A DNA stretch of 14,713 bases from positions 1-14,713 of the forward strand of contig CAZGKX010000061.1 in assembly GCA_964525945.1 (NCBI GenBank), in the 5' to 3' direction. The DNA is from CAZGKX01 sp964525945. Its GTDB lineage: Bacteria; Pseudomonadota; Gammaproteobacteria; Legionellales; Legionellaceae. The position numbers and the translations under genes are program-made. Numbering within the stretch: the first letter of the stretch is position 1; every line of letters starts with the position of its first letter. This document shows positions 6,422 to 12,654 of this stretch, piece by piece. The notes under the pieces are model-generated. The model saw nothing but the letters and a program-made list of their open reading frames with translations. It did not search any database and was not told where the DNA came from.

Positions 6422-6796
6422 ATGATAAAAACACTCATGTCCTGTGCCCTATTATGTATTGGTACGCCAAGTTTTGCGCTTGATACATTAACCATGGACG
6501 TGGCTAACACCACACCACAAATTGTGATCCAGTTGCCTGCCAACCCTACCACAGGCTATCAATGGACAGTGACGAATTATGATAAAACAATCCTGCGTTT
6601 GGCAAAAAGTCGCTACGTGGCATCACAAGCGAAGCGCATCGGTGTAGGTGGGAGCATGATCTTTATCTTCACGCCCATTAATACCCAAACTTTACCGGAC
6701 AAAACCCAATTGTTATTTACCTATGCCCGTTCCTGGGAGTCAGGTTCAGCCATGCAAAAACAAGTGGAAATCCATTTTACGCGAGACTTTCAATAG
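6422..6796 (+). CDS. Chagasin-type (I42) cysteine protease inhibitor, exported
   Basis: The 124-residue protein has a signal peptide (MIKTLMSCALLCIGTPSFA, cleavage after Ala19), giving a ~105-residue mature chagasin domain, the normal size. The three loops that insert into papain-like proteases are recognisable: NPTTGYQW (41-48), RIGVGGSMIFIF (72-83) and YARSW (101-105, where the family often has Y-x-R-P-W). Members inhibit C1 cysteine proteases such as cathepsins; bacterial ones may guard against host or own proteases in the periplasm or outside. A lipobox-like LMSC occurs too early (Cys8) to make this a lipoprotein. The ribosome binding site is poor (AAGG 12 bases upstream of the ATG). The leader holds a small GGGG-CTTTAT-CCCC hairpin (6383-6396). 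The stop codon directly abuts that of the convergent malic enzyme gene. Confidence 0.9.
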   Translation: MIKTLMSCALLCIGTPSFALDTLTMDVANTTPQIVIQLPANPTTGYQWTVTNYDKTILRLAKSRYVASQAKRIGVGGSMIFIFTPINTQTLPDKTQLLFTYARSWESGSAMQKQVEIHFTRDFQ

Positions 6797-8506
6797 TTAA
6801 TCAATTTTTTTGAAAGGCAAATAACGCGGCTCCCAAAAAAGAGTGTCGATGTGTTCCTGCAAATTTATGTTCAAATCGCATTGTGCAACCCCTGTTTCAA
6901 TGGCTGCAAGCGCCACATTGACGGCAATGTGTTTGGCAACGGCTTGCGCGTTATCAAGTGAAGGCAACAAGGGTGAGAAACTGTCTTGTTTGCTTGGTGA
7001 AAATTCGCTTAACGCTTGAGAGGCAGCCCAAATCATCGCTTTGTTTAAGCGAGTCGCCTTTACGGCCAAAATTCCAAGACCAATCCCAGGAAAAACCAAT
7101 GCATTGTTGCACTGTGCGATGTGCATCAAACGGTTTTTATATTTTACGGCAGCAAAAGCTGTCCCCGTTGCGACCAATGCTTTGCCTTGTGTCCAGGTTA
7201 AAAGATCGCTGGGATGCGCTTCGCATTTTTCATCGGGATTGGACAATGGGAAAATAATGGGACGCTCACAAAATGAGGCCATTTGTTCTACAACGGTTTG
7301 AGTGAATGCTGCTGGCTGAGAAGAGCAGCCAATAAGAACCGTTGGGCGTGCATGATGCACAGTGTCCAATAAAGTAGGGTTGGTTGCCGTTTTCCAAGCC
7401 GTAATTTCGTCTGTTGTTCTTGCATAAGGTTTTTGAGCGGCGGTCAAATTAGGATCGTTTTCGACCAGTAAACCTTGTCGATCGATCAACCAGAAGTGAC
7501 GATAAGCCTCTTCAGGTTGCAGGCCAGAACGGATCATTGCGTCAACAATTTGATCGCAAATGCCTGTGCCCGCTGATCCTGCACCATAAACAACAATGCG
7601 TTGTTGCTCAATTGTGGTGCCGGTGACATCGCATCCGGCAAGCAATGCAGATAATGCTACCGCTCCTGTGCCCTGAATATCGTCATTGAAAGTACAAAGC
7701 TGATTTTCAAATTTTTCGAGCACTCGTCGCGCATTGTCGCGACCTAGATCTTCCCAGTGTAAAAAAGCATTCGGGAAGTGTTTTTGAACTGCTGCGACAA
7801 AATGCTCTATAAATTCATCGTATTGTTCTAGATAAATACGGTTGTGACGGCAACCCAGGTACATAGGGTCTTCCAATAATTCTTTGTTGTTTGTGCCTAC
7901 ATCCAGAAATATAGGTAGCGTTCGCGTGGGATCTATGCCGCCGCACAAACTATAAACCATCAATTTGGCCACAGGAATGTCCATACCGCCGATACCTTGA
8001 TCACCAATGCCGAGCACACCCTCACCATCGGTGACCACGATCAAATCAATTTCAGGGTTAGAGCGGTTGCCAATGATTTCATCCAATTGTGTTTGGTTGG
8101 TGTGGGAAATATACAAACCTCTTGGTTGGCGGTATTCACGACTAAAACATTTCACGGCTGTGCCAACAATGGGCGTATATATCGTAGGTAACATTTCCGG
8201 TAAATAGTTGGTTAACAATTTATAAAAAAGCACCTGATTTTTATCGTGTAAATTATTGAGGTAAATATTTTGTTGCAAACGGGAAGAATATCCCAAATAT
8301 TGTTGATAAGCGCGTTTCACTTGTTCTTCGAGTGTTTCAACACGGTTAGGTAGTTTACCCAACAATCCGAATGTTATACGCTCTTCCTGCGTAAAAGCCG
8401 TACCTTTGTTCAATTGCGGCGTGGTTAGCAAGTATTTGCCACATATTGAAGTTTCAATGAATTTTTTGTTGGTTTTTTTGTCGATTTTTATTTTGAAATC
8501 AAGCAT
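6797..8506 (-). CDS. maeA: NAD-dependent malic enzyme
   Basis: The enzyme oxidatively decarboxylates L-malate to pyruvate in the cytoplasm, feeding gluconeogenic carbon to pyruvate and giving NADH. At 569 residues it matches the E. coli NAD-malic enzyme MaeA/SfcA (about 565). Visible are the catalytic Tyr110 (LPTIYTPIVG), the VVTDGEGVLGIGDQG block (157-171), and Lys181 in PVAKLMVYSLC. Metal ligands Glu252 and Asp253 (HWEDLG) and Asp276 (FNDDIQGTG) are present, as are the dinucleotide-binding GAGSAG (308-313) and FPLSNP (419-424). NAD rather than NADP preference is inferred from overall likeness to MaeA. The ATG at 8506 has little Shine-Dalgarno, but the N-terminal sequence fits the family. 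There is no space for a terminator beyond its stop codon, since the chagasin gene ends at the next base. Confidence 0.95.
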   Translation of the reverse strand: MLDFKIKIDKKTNKKFIETSICGKYLLTTPQLNKGTAFTQEERITFGLLGKLPNRVETLEEQVKRAYQQYLGYSSRLQQNIYLNNLHDKNQVLFYKLLTNYLPEMLPTIYTPIVGTAVKCFSREYRQPRGLYISHTNQTQLDEIIGNRSNPEIDLIVVTDGEGVLGIGDQGIGGMDIPVAKLMVYSLCGGIDPTRTLPIFLDVGTNNKELLEDPMYLGCRHNRIYLEQYDEFIEHFVAAVQKHFPNAFLHWEDLGRDNARRVLEKFENQLCTFNDDIQGTGAVALSALLAGCDVTGTTIEQQRIVVYGAGSAGTGICDQIVDAMIRSGLQPEEAYRHFWLIDRQGLLVENDPNLTAAQKPYARTTDEITAWKTATNPTLLDTVHHARPTVLIGCSSQPAAFTQTVVEQMASFCERPIIFPLSNPDEKCEAHPSDLLTWTQGKALVATGTAFAAVKYKNRLMHIAQCNNALVFPGIGLGILAVKATRLNKAMIWAASQALSEFSPSKQDSFSPLLPSLDNAQAVAKHIAVNVALAAIETGVAQCDLNINLQEHIDTLFWEPRYLPFKKID

Positions 8507-8536
8507 AATAGTCGGTTACTTATTAAAATAAACGTT

Positions 8537-8565
8537 ACAATAACGAATCTAATCATTTTATTCAA
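8537..8565 (-). promoter_or_regulatory. Candidate promoter of the malic enzyme gene
   Basis: On the minus strand TTGAAT (8565-8560), a 17-base spacer, then TATTGT (8542-8537, four of six). It lies ~31 bases upstream of the start codon in an AT-rich divergent region shared with rhlE. Confidence 0.4.
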
Positions 8566-8632
8566 TGATATAAGTTCAATTGTGTGATAAAATGACTATC
8601 TTTTGTACGCGGATGGGTTTGAAACATGTAAC

Positions 8633-8661
8633 TCCTCTGTGTTTATGTTTTATCGAGAGGA
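8633..8661 (+). promoter_or_regulatory. Possible Shine-Dalgarno-hiding hairpin in the rhlE leader
   Basis: TCCTCT (8633-8638) is the exact reverse complement of AGAGGA (8656-8661), which contains the rhlE ribosome binding site. The loop is 17 bases. A 6-bp stem of this kind could hold the site closed, for example at low temperature, in the gene of an RNA helicase that could open it. Chance occurrence cannot be excluded. Confidence 0.3.
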
Positions 8662-8666
8662 TACTC

Positions 8667-9989
8667 ATGTCATTTTCAACATTAGCTTTATCAGAACCCA
8701 TTTTACGTGCCATTCGTGAACAAGGCTACGACACACCAACGCCCATCCAAACACAAGCTATTCCTGTTATCTTAAAAGAACAAGATTTATTGGCTTCAGC
8801 ACAAACAGGGACTGGAAAAACAGCTGCTTTTACGTTGCCGTTGTTAGAACGCTTAGCCAATCAACCCAAAGCAGGCAATAATCGAACAAAGGTGTTGGTG
8901 CTTGCTCCAACAAGGGAGTTGGCCGCGCAAATTCATGAAAGTGTCATGCAATATGGCAAACATTTGACGGTGCGTTCTGCGGTGGTATTTGGGGGCGTGA
9001 AAGTCAATCCACAAATGATGCGTTTGCGAGCAGGTGTTGAAATTTTGATTGCCACACCGGGTCGATTGATGGATTTATACCAACAACGTGCGATTCGTTT
9101 TGATGAAATAGACACGCTCATTCTTGATGAAGCAGATCGGATGTTGGACATGGGCTTTATCCATGATATTAAACGAATTATTGCTCTATTGCCTAAAGCA
9201 AGGCAAACACTGTTGTTCTCTGCAACGTTTTCCAATGATATTTGTAAGCTTGCAAAAGAATTGCTAAAAAATCCGGTGGAAATTAGCGTTACCCCACGGA
9301 ATGCCACGGCCGTTAGTGTTAAGCAAAAAATCCATCCTGTGGATAAAAGCCGTAAAGCAGAATTGTTGAGCCACCTTATACGTACTCAGAGTTGGGCCCA
9401 AGCCTTGGTGTTTGCAAGAACGAAACACGGTGCTAATAAATTGGTTAAATTACTTGCAACGGATGGCATTGAGGCACTGGCTATTCATGGCAATAAAAGC
9501 CAGTCACAACGAACCAAAGCTCTGGGAGATTTTAAGGCGGGTAAAATACATATTTTAGTCGCTACCGATATTGCGGCCAGAGGAATTGATATTGATGAGC
9601 TTCCTATCGTCATTAATTTCGATTTGCCGGATGTGGCTGAAGATTATGTGCACCGAATAGGCCGCACTGGCCGTGCTGGAACGGTGGGTGAGGCTATATC
9701 TTTGGTGTGCGCTGACGAAATTCGATTGCTGCAATCCATTGAGAAAGTGATTAAATGTCAACTGAAACGTGATGTAGTGGATGATTTTGAGCCTCAACAT
9801 AATTTACCAACGGCTGTGGTGCCTTTTGCAAAATCACCCCATCCATCGCGATCAGCCCCCTCCCGAAATAGCAGAAATGCCAGTCCGAAAAAAGAATGGC
9901 AGGGTACGGGTCATAAAACGAAGAAATCTTTGCCTGTGCAAGGCAAAGTCAATCCAAAAAAGCAAGCTGATGGAAGACGTTCGTCGTAA
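8667..9989 (+). CDS. rhlE: ATP-dependent DEAD-box RNA helicase RhlE
   Basis: This 440-residue RNA helicase unwinds short duplexes and is linked in relatives to ribosome assembly, RNA decay and cold growth. All core motifs are intact: Q motif (GYDTPTPIQ, 20-28), Walker A (AQTGTGKT, 45-52), PTRELAAQ (81-88), TPGR (130-133), DEAD (154-157) and SAT (185-187). ARGID (304-308) and HRIGRTGRAG (329-338) follow. The N-terminus MSFSTLALSEPILRAI is typical of RhlE, as is the basic, Ser/Lys/Arg-rich tail after ~385, which usually helps bind RNA. The ATG at 8667 is set by GAGAGG (8655-8660) six bases upstream; the frame is open to a TTG at 8580, which adds 29 unrelated residues and has no ribosome binding site. 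It is probably a single-gene unit closed by the hairpin at 10011-10039. Confidence 0.95.
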   Translation: MSFSTLALSEPILRAIREQGYDTPTPIQTQAIPVILKEQDLLASAQTGTGKTAAFTLPLLERLANQPKAGNNRTKVLVLAPTRELAAQIHESVMQYGKHLTVRSAVVFGGVKVNPQMMRLRAGVEILIATPGRLMDLYQQRAIRFDEIDTLILDEADRMLDMGFIHDIKRIIALLPKARQTLLFSATFSNDICKLAKELLKNPVEISVTPRNATAVSVKQKIHPVDKSRKAELLSHLIRTQSWAQALVFARTKHGANKLVKLLATDGIEALAIHGNKSQSQRTKALGDFKAGKIHILVATDIAARGIDIDELPIVINFDLPDVAEDYVHRIGRTGRAGTVGEAISLVCADEIRLLQSIEKVIKCQLKRDVVDDFEPQHNLPTAVVPFAKSPHPSRSAPSRNSRNASPKKEWQGTGHKTKKSLPVQGKVNPKKQADGRRSS

Positions 9990-10010
9990 ATGGTTGAGAA
10001 AAGGCTGAAG

Positions 10011-10039
10011 ACAGTGATAGTATACGGCTCTATCACTGT
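10011..10039 (+). terminator. Terminator hairpin after rhlE
   Basis: ACAGTGATAG (10011-10020) and CTATCACTGT (10030-10039) form a perfect 10-bp stem with a nine-base loop, 22 bases past the rhlE stop. The following GTTTGGCTTAT is only moderately T-rich, so termination may be partial, leaving read-through into the surE-rpoS string. A perfect palindrome of this size could also be an operator for the next gene, which starts 30 bases on. Confidence 0.5.
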
Positions 10040-10069
10040 GTTTGGCTTATAGTGTTCAAGGAATATGCA

Positions 10070-10450
10070 ATGCGGATTTGTTTTATTGTAGTGCTTCTCT
10101 CTTTATGGACGGCATCCAGTTTTGCTCATGACGAGGCTTATTTCAAAGTGCATCCCAAAGAATTGCAACAGGCCTTTAATAAATGCCATGTTAAACCCAC
10201 AACCAGCTTGAACTGTGAACAACTAAAATTAATTGCTGTGCGTATCAACGCATTGGCTTACGAACTGCGCTTAGATCCCCAAGGCTATGGGCAAAAGATT
10301 TTATCTTTGCAACAGCAAATTGCAGCAGGGGAGTCGAGCGCTCGTGCGCATGCGTTGAATGCAGACGTAAAAATGCAGCTGGACCGCCACAAGCAAAATC
10401 TAAATGAACGATTGGCGGTGGTAAAATGGTTAGAATCACCCGTAAGTTGA
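10070..10450 (+). CDS. Small exported protein upstream of surE, function unknown
   Basis: The 126-residue protein begins with a signal peptide (MRICFIVVLLSLWTASSFA, cleavage before HDE), so it is likely periplasmic. The rest is predicted to be mainly helical and polar: KELQQAFNKC, CEQLKLIAVRINALAYEL, QKILSLQQQIAA, and a Lys/Arg-rich last third (DRHKQNLNERLAVVKWLE). Two cysteines in the mature part (NKCHVKP and LNCEQL, ~16 residues apart) could form one disulphide. The start is ATG 10070, with AAGGA (10058-10062) seven bases upstream; a GTG at 10052 in the same frame would put charged residues before the signal peptide. The stop lies nine bases before the surE ATG, so the two are almost certainly cotranscribed. 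No family is recognised. Confidence 0.83.
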   Translation: MRICFIVVLLSLWTASSFAHDEAYFKVHPKELQQAFNKCHVKPTTSLNCEQLKLIAVRINALAYELRLDPQGYGQKILSLQQQIAAGESSARAHALNADVKMQLDRHKQNLNERLAVVKWLESPVS

Positions 10451-10459
10451 GCTAATTAC

Positions 10460-11221
10460 ATGCGAATATTGATCAGCAACGATGATGGCGTAATGGCTCC
10501 GGGGATTCGTGTCTTGGCAAATGAATTGGCTTCTATTGCTGAAATCGATGTTATCGCACCGGACAGAAACCGCAGTGGAGCAAGTAACTCGCTGACTCTT
10601 TCTAGACCCTTGTCCATCCATCGGCTTGAAAACGGCTACTACAGCGTTGAAGGGACGCCCACAGACTGCGTGCATTTGGGGCTCACTGGATTTTTGGACA
10701 CGAATGCAGATATCGTGGTCAGTGGCATCAATGATGGTGCAAATCTAGGCGATGATGTTCTTTATTCAGGAACAGTCGCAGCGGCGATGGAGGGGCGCTT
10801 TTTAGGGTTGCCTGCCGTTGCCGTTTCCATGGTCGGAAATCAGAACATTCATCATTACCAGACAGCGGCAGTAATCGCAAAAAAACTGGTGTTGAAATTG
10901 AATACGCATCGATTGCCAGCTCAAACCATTTTGAATGTGAATGTACCTGATTTACCGCTGGAAAAAATAAGAGGTATAGAAGTCACCCGACTGGGTAAGC
11001 GTCATTGCGATAAACCCATTGTCAAGGACACCGATCCAAGAGGACGCCCCATTTACTGGATAGGGCCTCCAGGTTCTGAAGCGGATGCGGGTCCCGGCAC
11101 GGATTTTTATGCGGTTACTCAAGGCTTTGTTTCAATTACGCCAATGCATCTCGACATGACGCATTATAAAATATTTGAACAAGTAGCTACATGGATGGAT
11201 GATCTGAGCTGGACATCATGA
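10460..11221 (+). CDS. surE: SurE, 5'/3'-nucleotidase (survival protein)
   Basis: This metal-dependent phosphatase releases phosphate from nucleoside monophosphates, and in relatives also from short polyphosphate; it is linked to stationary-phase survival. At 253 residues it equals E. coli SurE in length. The metal site is intact: Asp8 and Asp9 (ISNDDG), Ser39 (NRSGAS), and Asn91 (SGINDGANLGDDVLYSGTVA, 88-107). EGTPTDCV (64-71) and the C-terminal dimer-forming arm region (ITPMHLDMT) are also present. The start at 10460 is canonical (MRILISNDDG); the ribosome binding site is weak, so translation may depend on the gene ending nine bases before. Its stop overlaps the next ATG (ATGA). Cotranscription toward rpoS fits its stress role. 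Confidence 0.97.
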   Translation: MRILISNDDGVMAPGIRVLANELASIAEIDVIAPDRNRSGASNSLTLSRPLSIHRLENGYYSVEGTPTDCVHLGLTGFLDTNADIVVSGINDGANLGDDVLYSGTVAAAMEGRFLGLPAVAVSMVGNQNIHHYQTAAVIAKKLVLKLNTHRLPAQTILNVNVPDLPLEKIRGIEVTRLGKRHCDKPIVKDTDPRGRPIYWIGPPGSEADAGPGTDFYAVTQGFVSITPMHLDMTHYKIFEQVATWMDDLSWTS

Positions 11222-11802
11222 AAATATTTTCACACCTTTATAACAAAACGATCACTTGGTCTAAACATCGCCATGCACCTTACTATCTAGCTGGTGTTTC
11301 GTTCATTGAATCGTCCATATTTCCTATTCCACCGGATGTCATGTTGGTCAGCATGGGGCTTGCTGCACCCAAAAAATCATGGCGTTATGCGTTGATTGCC
11401 ACTCTTTTTTCGGTGGCAGGTGGCGTGCTTGGCTATTTAATTGGCATGTATTTGATGATGTTTATACAGCCAATGATTGTAAACACTTCGTTTGAAACCC
11501 ATTATCAACATATTATGCATTGGTTTGATAAGGGCGGCGTTTGGATGGTTATACTTGCGGGAGTGACCCCTTTTCCTTATAAAGTTTTTACGATAGCGGC
11601 GGGCACGATGCATTTGGCTTTTTTACCTTTTGTGCTGGGGTCTTTGATTGGGCGAGGTTTACGCTTCTATCTTGTGTGCGGGATTATGTATTATGCAGGC
11701 GAGCACCTTGAAACACGTTTGCGCCACTACATTGATATCATTGGTTGGACCCTGCTTTCGTTAATTGTGGTTGTTTTTGGCCTATTTAAATGGGTTTTTT
11801 GA
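11218..11802 (+). CDS. YqaA-like membrane protein of the DedA/VTT group
   Basis: This 194-residue polytopic inner-membrane protein has the VTT (SNARE-associated Golgi protein) domain. It shows FIESSIFPIPPDVMLVSMGL (29-48, the glutamate plus proline re-entrant-like segment), GGVLGYLIGMYL (68-79), and a second half with GVTPFPYKVFTIAAGTM (115-131) and GRGLRFYLV (145-153). There are about five to six hydrophobic segments, the last at ~173-192. DedA-group proteins are connected with lipid carrier or phospholipid flipping and envelope homeostasis; the substrate of the YqaA branch is unknown. The start overlaps the surE stop by four bases (ATGA), indicating translational coupling. It occupies the place where enterobacteria and pseudomonads (recalled) carry pcm. 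Confidence 0.88.
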   Translation: MKIFSHLYNKTITWSKHRHAPYYLAGVSFIESSIFPIPPDVMLVSMGLAAPKKSWRYALIATLFSVAGGVLGYLIGMYLMMFIQPMIVNTSFETHYQHIMHWFDKGGVWMVILAGVTPFPYKVFTIAAGTMHLAFLPFVLGSLIGRGLRFYLVCGIMYYAGEHLETRLRHYIDIIGWTLLSLIVVVFGLFKWVF

Positions 11803-11811
11803 GCGAATTAT

Positions 11812-12546
11812 ATGCGTATTCTCCCATCTAAAATAAAACAGGTTTTGTCGATTGGATGTGTTTTGATCACAATGATTTTTGTCACTGCCTGTGAACGAGA
11901 TGGGCTTGCTCCTGTGGTTGAATTGCATTGGCGCTCGCACGCCAAGCAATATGTTGTAAGGCGGGGCGATACATTGTATTCCATCGCTTTTCGTTATGAT
12001 CAAGATTATCGGCAACTTGCTTATCGCAATAATATCCGCGCTCCTTACACACTGCATGTGGGTCAAATCATTCGATTAAAACCAGGCGTCAATGCTAGGG
12101 CACAGCGCCGCTATGCGAAGCCACCCGCAAAACAACAATTTTTTACACCCTCTGTTCTTCGAACAACGCCTAATCGAGCGTCATCGGGCCAATGGCGATG
12201 GCCAGCACAAGGGCGGATCGTTGAAACATTTGTACCCCAACAAGGTAAAAAAGGCATCAATATCGCGGGTGCGCCAGGAGCTCAGATTTTTGCTGCAAAC
12301 AGCGGAGTGGTCGCTTACGCTGGAAGTGGGCTGGAAGGTTATGGCAACCTCATTATCATCCGCCATGCGAATCAATTTTTAACGGCCTATGGTAATAATG
12401 CCCGTAATTTGGTGCGAGAAGGGCAATTCATTAAAGCAGGGCAAGTTATTGCAGAAATGGGCATTGTAGAACGACGTTACCGCGGCCTGCATTTTGAAAT
12501 TAGATACGCAGGACAGCCGGTTAACCCTTTAAATTATCTGAAGTAA
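11812..12546 (+). CDS. nlpD: NlpD/LppB lipoprotein, LysM plus degenerate M23 domain
   Basis: This envelope lipoprotein activates the cell-wall amidase AmiC during daughter-cell separation in related bacteria. A lipoprotein signal ends at FVTAC, with Cys27 as the lipid attachment site. A LysM peptidoglycan-binding domain follows (47-90: YVVRRGDTLYSIAFRY to LHVGQIIRLKPG), then a linker, then an M23/LytM domain (~128-243). The peptidase centre is lost: the first His/Asp motif reads KKGINIAG (146-153) and the middle histidine position reads YGNNARN; only LHFEIR (226-231) remains. This is as expected for an activator rather than an enzyme. At 244 residues it is shorter than E. coli NlpD (about 379), mainly in the linker. 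It starts nine bases after the YqaA-like gene. In many relatives nlpD contains a main rpoS promoter; I could not locate one with confidence here. Confidence 0.95.
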   Translation: MRILPSKIKQVLSIGCVLITMIFVTACERDGLAPVVELHWRSHAKQYVVRRGDTLYSIAFRYDQDYRQLAYRNNIRAPYTLHVGQIIRLKPGVNARAQRRYAKPPAKQQFFTPSVLRTTPNRASSGQWRWPAQGRIVETFVPQQGKKGINIAGAPGAQIFAANSGVVAYAGSGLEGYGNLIIIRHANQFLTAYGNNARNLVREGQFIKAGQVIAEMGIVERRYRGLHFEIRYAGQPVNPLNYLK

Positions 12547-12572
12547 ACCCAAAAAGTGAATGATAATAAAGG

Positions 12573-12654
12573 TTTTTTACCTTGAGTCTAGCTTTTATGT
12601 TCCCAATCGTTTAAGTTAATAATACGCCGCTTGAATGATAAACAGGTGAAAAAA
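12573..12654 (+). promoter_or_regulatory. Possible rpoS leader switch hiding the ribosome binding site
   Basis: TTTTTTACCT (12573-12582) can pair with AGGT-G-AAAAAA (12644-12654, one bulged G), covering the Shine-Dalgarno AGGTG and the first base of the ATG. The same ACCTT can instead close a local hairpin with AAGGT (12569-12573, five-T loop). The two folds exclude each other, which would suit post-transcriptional control. This comes from inspection only and is mostly A-U pairs. Confidence 0.3.

Noticed and set aside
6426..6446. Lipobox LMSC in the chagasin-like protein
   Set aside because: Cys8 is too near the N-terminus for a lipoprotein signal; a normal cleavage site follows at SFA.
8580..8666. 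Upstream TTG start for rhlE (29 extra residues)
   Set aside because: No Shine-Dalgarno and no family likeness; ATG 8667 has GAGAGG and the standard N-terminus.
8933..9307. Minus-strand open frame of 124 codons inside rhlE
   Set aside because: It mirrors the helicase core, whose motifs are all intact on the plus strand.
9781..10008. Alternative plus frame over the rhlE tail
   Set aside because: Basic low-complexity tail of RhlE read in another frame; no independent signal.
12092..12382. Alternative plus frame inside nlpD
   Set aside because: Overlaps the NlpD linker and M23 domain fully; no ribosome binding site or family features.
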